A stretch of 64,000 nt of DNA from Gloeocapsa sp. PCC 7428. Its GTDB lineage: Bacteria > Cyanobacteriota > Cyanobacteriia > Cyanobacteriales > Chroococcidiopsidaceae. The notes below the pieces were generated by a model, which ran no database searches, was not told the origin of the DNA, and saw only the letters and a program-made list of their open reading frames with translations. Positions within the stretch are counted from its first letter, which is position 1; every line of letters starts with the position of its first letter. The position numbers were made by a program, and so were the translations under genes. This document shows, piece by piece, positions 27,732-34,976 of the stretch. Location of the stretch: contig NC_019745.1 of assembly GCF_000317555.1 (NCBI RefSeq), forward strand, positions 2,294,001 to 2,358,000, written 5' to 3'.

Positions 27732-28472
27732 TTGGTTACAATTCAGTGTAAACATATAACTTTTCAAAACATCCAAGCAATCATATTTGATAAAGACGGC
27801 ACGCTAGAAGATTCTGAAGAATATTTGCGTTCCTTAGGGCAAAAGCGATCGCGCTTAATTGATGCGCAAATTCCAGGAATCGGAGAACCGTTATTAATGG
27901 CGTTTGGAATTCAGGGCGATCGCCTCGATCCGACAGGATTACTGGCAGTTGGTAGTCGTTATGAAACCGAAATTGCCGCAGCAGCTTATATTGCTGAAAC
28001 AGGGCGGGGGTGGTTAGAGTCACGCGCGATCGCGCACAATGCGTTTATGGAAGCCGATCAAGTGATTGGGACAACACCTTCACCCTTATTTGTCGGTTCA
28101 TTAGAAGTCTTACAGGATCTATCGCAAGCAGGTTTAAAACTAGGAATTCTTTCAGCAGCTTCTACACAGCGCGTAAAAGCCTTTGTCGAACGTCATCAGT
28201 TGCAAGACTACGTACAATTGCAAATGGGAGTTGAGGAATTTGGACCTAGTAAACCCGATCCGGCGTTGTTTATTCAAGCTTGCCAAAAGCTAGAAGTCGC
28301 ACCCCAAAATACCTTAATGGTAGGAGATTCGGTAGGTGATATCGAAATGGCGCGTAACGCTGGTGCAGCAGGGTGTATTGGTATTTCCTGGAGAAGTACG
28401 GCTGCACATTTACATTCAGCCGATGTGGCGATCGCGCAACTCAATGAAATTCAGATTTGCCAATCCGACTAA
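27732..28472 (+). CDS. HAD-family hydrolase (phosphatase-like)
   Basis: The 246-residue haloacid-dehalogenase protein has motif I IIFDKDGTLEDSEEYL (about 17-32, nucleophile and acid in DKD), a helical cap domain, motif II in LGILSAASTQRVKAF, motif III lysine in FGPSKPDPALF and motif IV GDSVGDIEMARNAG. The start is a TTG at 27732, supported by GAGG nine bases upstream; no nearby in-frame ATG exists. A phosphoglycolate-phosphatase-like role is possible, but the substrate cannot be assigned. Confidence 0.82.
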   Translation: MVTIQCKHITFQNIQAIIFDKDGTLEDSEEYLRSLGQKRSRLIDAQIPGIGEPLLMAFGIQGDRLDPTGLLAVGSRYETEIAAAAYIAETGRGWLESRAIAHNAFMEADQVIGTTPSPLFVGSLEVLQDLSQAGLKLGILSAASTQRVKAFVERHQLQDYVQLQMGVEEFGPSKPDPALFIQACQKLEVAPQNTLMVGDSVGDIEMARNAGAAGCIGISWRSTAAHLHSADVAIAQLNEIQICQSD

Positions 28473-28586
28473 ATTTTCCCCGACTTTTGCGATCATACCT
28501 TATTCTTAACTTATCCGTATATTGGAAATGTTGCTATGATGGCAGACTAACATCATACAACCATCAACACTTATACATCATGAGTT

Positions 28587-28592
28587 AAGGAG
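28587..28592 (+). promoter_or_regulatory. ribosome binding site that decides the metK start
   Basis: AAGGAG directly abuts an ATG at 28593 (zero spacing, unusable) but lies 6 bases before the in-frame TTG at 28599. The TTG start gives [19 protein letters not shown], the usual N-terminus of cyanobacterial MetK. Confidence 0.7.
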
Positions 28593-28598
28593 ATGCCC

Positions 28599-29858
28599 TT
28601 GTCTCGTCGTTATTTTTTCACTTCTGAATCAGTTACAGAAGGACATCCAGACAAAATCTGCGATCAAATTTCTGACACCATTTTAGATACGCTACTAGCA
28701 CAAGATCCTGCTAGCCGCGTTGCCGCAGAAGTTGTTGTCAATACTGGGTTAGTCCTGATTACCGGAGAAATCAGCACCAAAGCCCAAGTCAACTACGTTG
28801 ATATTGCGCGCAAGAAAATTGCTGATATTGGCTATACCGATGCGAATAATGGCTTTTCCGACAATAGTTGTGCGGTTTTAGTTGCTTTAGACGAACAATC
28901 GCCCGATATTGCCCAAGGTGTGAATACAGCGCACGAAAGTCGCGAACAAGATAGCGAAGAACAATTCGATGCGATCGGTGCTGGCGACCAAGGTATCATG
29001 TTTGGCTTTGCTTGCAATGAAACACCAGAATTGATGCCATTACCAATCAGTTTGGCACACCGAATTTCCCGCCGCTTAGCTGCTGTACGCAAAACAGGAG
29101 ATTTACCTTACCTTCGCCCTGATGGTAAGACACAAGTCACTGTGGCTTACGAAGATGGACGTCCGGTTGGAATTGACACAATCCTCATTTCTACGCAGCA
29201 TACAGCGACAATTGGCGATCTCACTGACACCGATGCTGTACAAGCCAAAATCAAAGCTGATTTGTGGACAGCGGTAGTTGAACCTGTGTTTGCCGATATT
29301 GCGATTAAACCAGATGACAGTACGCGCTTTTTAGTAAATCCGACTGGTAAGTTTGTGATCGGTGGTCCGCAAGGCGACTCAGGACTTACTGGACGCAAAA
29401 TTATCGTGGATACCTACGGGGGTTATTCGCGACATGGTGGCGGGGCTTTTTCAGGCAAAGATCCCACAAAAGTAGACCGCAGTGCGGCTTATGCGTGTCG
29501 TTATGTCGCTAAAAATATTGTTGCTGCTGGGTTGGCAGAAAAGTGTGAAGTACAACTAAGTTATGCGATCGGTGTCGCGCGACCTGTCAGTATCATGGTA
29601 GAAACCTTTGGTACGGGCAAAGTTGAAGAAGACCGCTTGCTAGAGTTAGTCAAACAGCACTTTGAACTTCGTCCTGCGGGCATTATCCATGCTTTCAATT
29701 TACAGAAGCTGCCATCTGAACGAGGCGGACGTTTTTATCAGGACGTCGCGGCTTACGGTCATTTTGGTCGCACCGATTTAGATTTGCCGTGGGAACGTAC
29801 CGATAAAGCCGATGCGTTGAAAGCAGCTTCTCAGCCACTTTCAGCAACTGTTGGATAA
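28599..29858 (+). CDS. metK: S-adenosylmethionine synthetase
   Basis: The enzyme makes S-adenosylmethionine from methionine and ATP. The 419-residue protein has [20 protein letters not shown] (N-terminal ATP site), [12 protein letters not shown] (signature 1, about 128-139), the loop [20 protein letters not shown] and [19 protein letters not shown] (signature 2). The family usually has about 380-420 residues; cyanobacterial forms are at the long end. The preferred start is TTG 28599; ATG 28593 would add two residues. No SAM riboswitch is visible in the short leader. Confidence 0.97.
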   Translation: MSRRYFFTSESVTEGHPDKICDQISDTILDTLLAQDPASRVAAEVVVNTGLVLITGEISTKAQVNYVDIARKKIADIGYTDANNGFSDNSCAVLVALDEQSPDIAQGVNTAHESREQDSEEQFDAIGAGDQGIMFGFACNETPELMPLPISLAHRISRRLAAVRKTGDLPYLRPDGKTQVTVAYEDGRPVGIDTILISTQHTATIGDLTDTDAVQAKIKADLWTAVVEPVFADIAIKPDDSTRFLVNPTGKFVIGGPQGDSGLTGRKIIVDTYGGYSRHGGGAFSGKDPTKVDRSAAYACRYVAKNIVAAGLAEKCEVQLSYAIGVARPVSIMVETFGTGKVEEDRLLELVKQHFELRPAGIIHAFNLQKLPSERGGRFYQDVAAYGHFGRTDLDLPWERTDKADALKAASQPLSATVG

Positions 29859-29870
29859 ATACGAGTGATG

Positions 29871-29909
29871 AGTGGCTGGTGTGTAGTAACTAGAACAAAG
29901 CCAGCCACT
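29871..29909 (+). terminator. hairpin after metK
   Basis: AGTGGCTGG (29871-29879) and CCAGCCACT (29901-29909) form a perfect 9-bp stem with a 21-nt loop. It lies between convergent metK and MAPEG genes. No T-run follows, so termination is uncertain. Confidence 0.4.
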
Positions 29910-29952
29910 TATCGCTGTGCGGAGTTATGAATGATGACTTGCTAACTTGCAG

Positions 29953-30468
29953 TTACGACAAAATTCCAACTACGCCATGATAAACACAAACACCAGCACC
30001 AACTAAATACACGAACCAAGTCAGAAAAAATCCAACAGCACGACCTGGGGACGGTCCATACGTTGTGATTAATCCCCAAGCATGGGCAATTCGTCCTACA
30101 ATCAATCCACTTCCAAGCAGCCATACTAACACAGTCGGCAATTTCATTAACTCCAACGCCACAAGAAACAGCAGTCCCAGCGGGACATACTCGATAAAAT
30201 TGCCAAAAGCACGAACTTTTCGCTGCAATACTCCATCGTCACTCGTTTTGGTTGCAACTGACTTTTGCGTGTAGTTTTCGACAAAAGCTGCCCATTTACT
30301 AGGCTTATCGAGGTAATTATGCTGAGTTACCACCTCTTCTTTCGATCCTCCATGCCAAACTCTGGTACTAATTCGCTCCATCACCACAATGTAAGACAGC
30401 GCGAAAGCGATGAAACCACTAAGTCCGATAAAAAGCGTTGAAATGGGAATAGGATTAGTCATTGACAC
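29953..30468 (-). CDS. MAPEG-family membrane protein
   Basis: The 171-residue protein has four hydrophobic helices (about 8-28, 88-106, 107-125 and 143-165). It shows the MAPEG-type core EYVPLGLLFLVALELMKLPT and RIAHAWGLITTYGPSPGRAV, where the RxAHxxG and N/E-P patterns are typical of bacterial microsomal-GST-like proteins. The N-terminal 70 residues include a soluble loop absent from shorter members. Glutathione-dependent activity is possible but unproven. Confidence 0.82.
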   Translation of the reverse strand: MSMTNPIPISTLFIGLSGFIAFALSYIVVMERISTRVWHGGSKEEVVTQHNYLDKPSKWAAFVENYTQKSVATKTSDDGVLQRKVRAFGNFIEYVPLGLLFLVALELMKLPTVLVWLLGSGLIVGRIAHAWGLITTYGPSPGRAVGFFLTWFVYLVGAGVCVYHGVVGILS

Positions 30469-30502
30469 TTGCTTTGTAACTTCTGCCCTTGATTGTGCCA
30501 GC

Positions 30503-32008
30503 TTAATAATTAGAAAGTATCTCGGCTACTTGTTGCGGTGTTACTAAAGTATTGGCACACAAAATGCCTGAAGCTGCAACCGCAGGAACGCCAATTCCTG
30601 GCATTGTGCTATCGCCAACGCGGTATAATCCTGGTATTGGTGTGGTGGTTCCAGGAAACATCCCTTGACCTGCGGCGATCGCTGGTCCATATGTACCTTG
30701 ATACCGTCGTAAATAATAGGCATGAGTTAATGGTGTACCAATAAGTTCTATAACAACTCGTTGCCTAATATCAGGAATTATGCATTCTAAAGCTTTGTAT
30801 AAAGATTGCGATTGCGCTTTTTTCTTCTCTTCATACCGATCATCGCGCTGCCAATTGCTGTAAGGTTCTAATGTGTAAGCGTGAACGACATGATGATCTG
30901 GTGGCGCAAGCGTTGCATCCCATACCGAGGGAATCGAAATCATGCAAGTATTACCTGGTAGAGTGATATCCTGTTGTGAATCGTGAACGACAACATGATG
31001 ACCTGTTAATTGCTCTAAACCTTCAGCTTTGATACCGAGATGAAGATGCATAAAGCTATCTACCGCCGGTGTTTTTAACGCAGCTTGGCGATAGGAACTC
31101 GGTAAATCTTGCGGTTGTAATAAATTATTGTAAGTATCCCAAATTGAAGCATTGGAAATAACTACAGGTGCTTTAAGGACTTCACCGTTACGTAAGCGCA
31201 CCCCAGCAACTTTACCAGACTCCACCACAATTTGCTCGACATGAGTCCCCAAGCGTAACTGACCACCCCAACGTTGTAACCCGCGTATTAAAGCATCAAC
31301 GATCGCGCCACTACCACCAATGGGATAATCTACTCCAATGTGCGATCGCTCTCCTAACATAAACGCAACTTCTGGAGCGATCGTGCCATGCGCTTTTAAA
31401 CCAGAAAGTAAAAAGCATTCCAAGTCAATCAGCCTTCGTACCCAAGGATCTTGCACTTCCCGATCCATCACTTGCCCTACGGAACTTTGAATTGTTCCTA
31501 GATGAGGTAGCATTTTGAGTAACGAGGGCAAGTATTTTAATAAAGTCGGAATAAGTTGCCAATCTGCTCTTAAAGCGAGTGTGGGAATACCTTGTAAAGC
31601 TTCGTATAGCGGTAGCAAGCGTTGCGTAAATTGCTGTAGTTCCCTTGCACCTTGGGGAGTAATTTGGGCGACTGTCTCAAGATACTGGTCAATTGCGCTA
31701 TAAACTGCAAAAGTCCCTTCAGGAAAGTGGTAGTGTCCTAGTGGGTCATACGGGATAGACTGTATTGATTCTCCTAACACGTCTAGAACTTGTCTTAAGG
31801 GATTGTAACTGTTTGGGTTACTTAAACCACAGTAAAACGAAGGACCTGAATCAAAGGTAAATCCGCGACGTGAGAAACTGTGTGCTGCACCGCCAGGGAT
31901 GTTGTGACTTTCGCAGACAATAACTCGTTTGCCATAACGCGATAATAAAGCCGCAGCGGTTAATCCGCCAATTCCGCTACCAATGACGATGACATCGCTA
32001 TCTTGCAT
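30503..32008 (-). CDS. CrtH/retinol-saturase-like FAD-dependent oxidoreductase
   Basis: The 501-residue protein starts MQDSDVIVIGSGIGGLTAAA with a dinucleotide-binding motif, then ESHNIPGGAAHSFSRRGF and FDSGPSFYCGL. The C-terminus GLYRVGDSTMPGIGVPAVAA is the conserved FAD motif of carotenoid desaturases and isomerases. It is the length of carotenoid cis-trans isomerase CrtH but a different branch, so the substrate is open. A longer frame to 32164 would translate a repeat-rich stretch (GTAGACGCGTAGCGG..., 32061-32110) and is rejected. Divergent or convergent neighbours give no pathway hint. Confidence 0.82.
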   Translation of the reverse strand: MQDSDVIVIGSGIGGLTAAALLSRYGKRVIVCESHNIPGGAAHSFSRRGFTFDSGPSFYCGLSNPNSYNPLRQVLDVLGESIQSIPYDPLGHYHFPEGTFAVYSAIDQYLETVAQITPQGARELQQFTQRLLPLYEALQGIPTLALRADWQLIPTLLKYLPSLLKMLPHLGTIQSSVGQVMDREVQDPWVRRLIDLECFLLSGLKAHGTIAPEVAFMLGERSHIGVDYPIGGSGAIVDALIRGLQRWGGQLRLGTHVEQIVVESGKVAGVRLRNGEVLKAPVVISNASIWDTYNNLLQPQDLPSSYRQAALKTPAVDSFMHLHLGIKAEGLEQLTGHHVVVHDSQQDITLPGNTCMISIPSVWDATLAPPDHHVVHAYTLEPYSNWQRDDRYEEKKKAQSQSLYKALECIIPDIRQRVVIELIGTPLTHAYYLRRYQGTYGPAIAAGQGMFPGTTTPIPGLYRVGDSTMPGIGVPAVAASGILCANTLVTPQQVAEILSNY

Positions 32009-32039
32009 GGAGATACTTAAATAATAACTTGAGCGTGGC

Positions 32040-32115
32040 GACTGAAGTCGCAGCTTCATGAACGTAGACGCGTAGCGGCTTCCCGCAGGGTAGTCCACCT
32101 TCGTGGACTCATGCA
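32040..32115. repeat. small palindromic repeat cluster upstream of the CrtH-like gene
   Basis: The block contains GTAGACGCGTAGCGGCTTCC, CGCAGGGTAG and the hairpin GTCCACCTTCGTGGAC (32094-32109). It is of the same style as 2505-2590 and extends the open frame of the CrtH-like gene by chance. Confidence 0.6.
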
Positions 32116-32160
32116 AAGGATTTCTAGCTGCGGTTTCAACCAAATCAGCTTTTTCTGTAA

Positions 32161-32718
32161 TCAATACAACCAGCTACGATATTCTGCATTGGTGTTTTTC
32201 ATGTCTTCGTACAGCCAAACCATACGGTCTATAAACCACAGTTTGCCAAGATAAACAACGACGTTTCCTAGCAGTGTAGACCAAATATTGAAAGTAACTA
32301 AACCATAAATAATGAATAGCACACCCGTAGTAGAAACAATACTGAGAATACTAGGTATGCGGCGATGATGCTCTGGTACAGGAATTTTATCTCGGTTTAA
32401 CCAAACGCGCTCGCCAAGTACAGCTTTTGCAGCCTAGTTATTCTCTTGAAAACTTTCCTCAACGCGGGGAACCCGCGCACGGAAGTTTCCGCTTGTTGAA
32501 GCGGGTGGCGGGAAAATTCGTGGATTTATCCACATCCAGACAACTACTATGCTAATCGGAACGAGCGATCGCCAACCCAACCAAGCACGGCTCCAAATTG
32601 CCAGGATGAGTAGCGGTAAAACTGTAAACCGCGTCCAAACACTCCAAGGATTAGCATGACGTGCCCAAGTATCATCACTCATGCTAAAGGCGGCTGCGAT
32701 TTTGCTTTCTAGAGTCAT
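32161..32718 (-). pseudogene. DUF6653-like membrane protein, interrupted by a 51-nt repeat and an amber codon
   Basis: The first part reads MTLESKIAAAFSMSDDTWAR..., with membrane helices at about 29-42 and 48-64, up to INPRIFPPPAST. Then 17 foreign residues (SGNFRARVPRVEESFQE) lead to NN and TAG (32434-32436). Past the stop the same frame continues AAKAVLGERVWLNRDKIPVP and two more helices to TGA at 32161-32163. Family members have a tryptophan (TGG) where this TAG stands. So a 51-nt in-frame insert (32443-32493) plus a nonsense change disrupt the gene. The fold is that of a small four-helix protein of unknown function (DUF6653 from memory). Confidence 0.75.
32443..32493. repeat. 51-nt palindromic repeat inserted in the DUF6653 gene
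   Basis: The central stem is CGCGGGGAACCCGCG. Flanking arms GAAAACTTTCC and GGAAGTTTCC are also self-complementary. Removing 51 nt restores a continuous protein (PPPAST-NN). GCGGGTTCCCCGCGTTGAGG-type repeats are familiar from filamentous cyanobacteria. Confidence 0.75.
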
Positions 32719-32869
32719 CGATCGACCCTTGTATCATCCTCTCGATCCTAACTAATGTCGGGAGTAAGTAGCGATCGCATTCCACACCAACATCAAATGA
32801 TGATCTGTGCAATAATACTGCAAACTATTCTTATTTAGCAGCAATTATATTAAAGATTATCCTGACGCT

Positions 32870-33859
32870 ATGACTGTTACCATCTCAGAAAAAACTTTTG
32901 GAGAACTTTGGCAAGAAGCCAATCCCACACTACAACACGCTGACGCATCAGATCCTTTTGATGTCATTCGGAAGTATCCATCTAAGTTAGGACAAGGTTT
33001 TCGACGCAACATTGAGTATCAAGAAGGAATCGAGATTAGAATTGATGACTATCAACTGCACGATAATGTCATTGAGAAGGTTGATGTACACGAACATCCT
33101 ATCCAGTGCGGATTTCTTCTCTCTGGAAACTACAACAATAATGATGAACAGGTTTGTTCTGGGTTGTATTGGTTTTGCGGAAGTGGATTTGCAACAGGTG
33201 GCTTGTGCGAAGAATTGATGCAGCAACGGATGTTAGCTGTTAACGTTCATATTGCGCCAGAGTTATTTCAGTCGTATCTTGCCAAATCAACCGAACAAAT
33301 TCCTCCAGAGTTAATTCATCTATTTAAGCAACCGCATCAACACTATTTTTATCGCTACGGGAAAGTGACACCACAGATGCAGATAGCGCTACAGCAAATT
33401 CTGCAATGTCCGTATGCAGGAATTACCAAACGCTTGTATCTCGAAAGCAAGGTGATGGAATTACTCGCGTTGATGGTGGAACAGGAAATTGAAATTCAAC
33501 AAGGTGAACGCTGTCGGTTAGTTTTAAAACTCGATGATGTCGATCGAATTCATCAAGCACAAACGATTTTACAACAACGTTTAGACAATCCACCTTCGCT
33601 GATTGAGCTAGCGCGTTTAGTTGGGCTGAATGACTATACACTTAAACGCGGATTTCGGCGGGTATTTGGGAAAACGGTGTTTGGTTACTTGCACGATTAT
33701 CGCATGGAGCAAGCACAGCAATTGTTAGGCACAGGTGATTTCAAGGTGGAAGAAGTAGCGCGAATGGTAGGGTATCGCGATCGCAGTGCATTTACTAAAG
33801 CCTTTTGCCGTAAATTTAGTATTAGCCCAAACGACTATCGCCAAGCTAAACGCAGATAA
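32870..33859 (+). CDS. AraC-family transcriptional regulator (PchR-like), siderophore uptake
   Basis: The 329-residue protein has an N-terminal effector-binding domain (about 1-220, with ELMQQRMLAVNVHIAPELF) and a C-terminal double helix-turn-helix (about 225-327: SLIELARLVGLNDYTLKRGF, FGYLHDYRMEQAQQLLGTGD, EEVARMVGYRDRSAFTKAFC). PchR-type regulators respond to iron-siderophores and activate TonB receptor genes. It precedes a Rpn gene and a TonB receptor gene, and the receptor's leader has an 18-nt direct repeat that could be its operator. Confidence 0.87.
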   Translation: MTVTISEKTFGELWQEANPTLQHADASDPFDVIRKYPSKLGQGFRRNIEYQEGIEIRIDDYQLHDNVIEKVDVHEHPIQCGFLLSGNYNNNDEQVCSGLYWFCGSGFATGGLCEELMQQRMLAVNVHIAPELFQSYLAKSTEQIPPELIHLFKQPHQHYFYRYGKVTPQMQIALQQILQCPYAGITKRLYLESKVMELLALMVEQEIEIQQGERCRLVLKLDDVDRIHQAQTILQQRLDNPPSLIELARLVGLNDYTLKRGFRRVFGKTVFGYLHDYRMEQAQQLLGTGDFKVEEVARMVGYRDRSAFTKAFCRKFSISPNDYRQAKRR

Positions 33860-33861
33860 AA

Positions 33862-34782
33862 TTAGTCATTCGATTGCGCGATATTTGGATTGAGCGATCG
33901 CGCTTCTAACCAAGCTTGTAAATCAGCTATACTCGTAAAATCCAACAAAGCTTCACTCAAATCTTGCAACACAGGCAGCGGCAAACCTGAAATTGAAGCA
34001 CGCATTTGGGCAGAGATTTCGCCGAAGCGCTTAGTCAACTGTCGGGAAAGCATTGAAGCGATCGCTTGCCGTCCTTCTTCAAGTCCTTCTTCCTTAATAT
34101 CTTGGTAAAGCCGTGTTTTCTTGAGCGCTATTCCCAGCATCGATTCTACCTCGGTTCGATTTAGTCGTTCAAACTTGTAGGCGATGATTGTTGTAATCAT
34201 CTCTATTATCGCTTGCGAAGTCGGTGGCGGGACTTGTTGACGAGTCTTTGCTAACAAATACCTAGCTTGTTCAAGTGCTTGGGTTTTGTTTAATGTTGTC
34301 AGTACCATCAATGCTACACCCACTGACAAAGAGCGAATATCGCCGAGTTCATCAAGATACACACGATGTACTTGTCCACCATTAAGCAATGAGCGATGCG
34401 GATAAACACTGCTTTGTTCGACATTTCGTGCGGGGTAAATGATTACCGCTTGCCAGTCGTTGAACCGAGGGCGGTTGCGGTAGAAATACAATGCTGATTC
34501 GGCAAACACTCGTTCGTAAAGCATTTCATCCTTCTGGAATTGTACTTCACAGAAATATACAACGCCTGCATCATCGTTTTCAGGTGGTAAAAACACGCCA
34601 TCGATTTCAAATTTGGGTTCTTTGACAGCTACCGAATCAAAGCGATATTCTTCAGCATTTGGAGGGCGATTTGTCAATAGTTCAAATAATAGTGTGGGTG
34701 ATTGTTGAAACAGTTGATAAAAAATTGAGTCGCGTCGCATCCAGGTGTTGATTTGCTTGCTTATTATACGATCGCATCTCAT
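33862..34782 (-). CDS. Rpn-family PD-(D/E)XK nuclease/transposase-like protein
   Basis: The 306-residue protein (from MRCDRIISKQINTWMRRDSI) has the Rpn/DUF2887 nuclease core. EEYRFDSVAVKEPKFEIDGV (about 48-67), then VVYFCEVQFQKDEMLYERVF (about 77-96) gives the acidic D...ExQ/K catalytic pattern, and YFYRNRPRFNDWQAVIIYP follows. A DUF4351-like C-terminus (LSRQLTKRFGEISAQMRASI, QDLSEALLDFTSIADLQAWL) completes it. It ends 3 bases from the AraC gene stop and separates that gene from the receptor it probably controls. A longer frame to 34869 overlaps the candidate operator. Confidence 0.8.
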   Translation of the reverse strand: MRCDRIISKQINTWMRRDSIFYQLFQQSPTLLFELLTNRPPNAEEYRFDSVAVKEPKFEIDGVFLPPENDDAGVVYFCEVQFQKDEMLYERVFAESALYFYRNRPRFNDWQAVIIYPARNVEQSSVYPHRSLLNGGQVHRVYLDELGDIRSLSVGVALMVLTTLNKTQALEQARYLLAKTRQQVPPPTSQAIIEMITTIIAYKFERLNRTEVESMLGIALKKTRLYQDIKEEGLEEGRQAIASMLSRQLTKRFGEISAQMRASISGLPLPVLQDLSEALLDFTSIADLQAWLEARSLNPNIAQSND

Positions 34783-34851
34783 CACACTTTCTTCAAGAAA
34801 TTTACTCAACTTCGGTATAACACCAGAACTATCGCCAAACGCAAATAAAAA

Positions 34852-34891
34852 ATTCCGTTTCAACCACAAAAATATTCCGGCTCAACCACAA
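34852..34891. promoter_or_regulatory. candidate AraC-type operator: two 18-nt direct repeats
   Basis: ATTCCGTTTCAACCACAA (34852-34869) and ATTCCGGCTCAACCACAA (34874-34891) match at 16 of 18 positions with a 22-nt period, two helical turns. This is the layout expected for an AraC-family dimer site. It lies about 85 bases before the TonB receptor ATG. Confidence 0.55.
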
Positions 34892-34976
34892 GCGATCGCA
34901 CATAGCCACGTTAAACCTGATAAGTTCATGAGAAGCTTTCTCAGTAGTTTTATGTAGTTGCGTGGTGTCGGGAGTT

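Noticed and set aside
28473-28592. SAM riboswitch before metK
   Set aside because: The leader is too short, and no SAM-I, II or IV core pattern is seen.
32009-32164. N-terminal extension of the CrtH-like protein
   Set aside because: The extension encodes palindromic repeat DNA and precedes the dinucleotide-binding motif by an abnormal distance.
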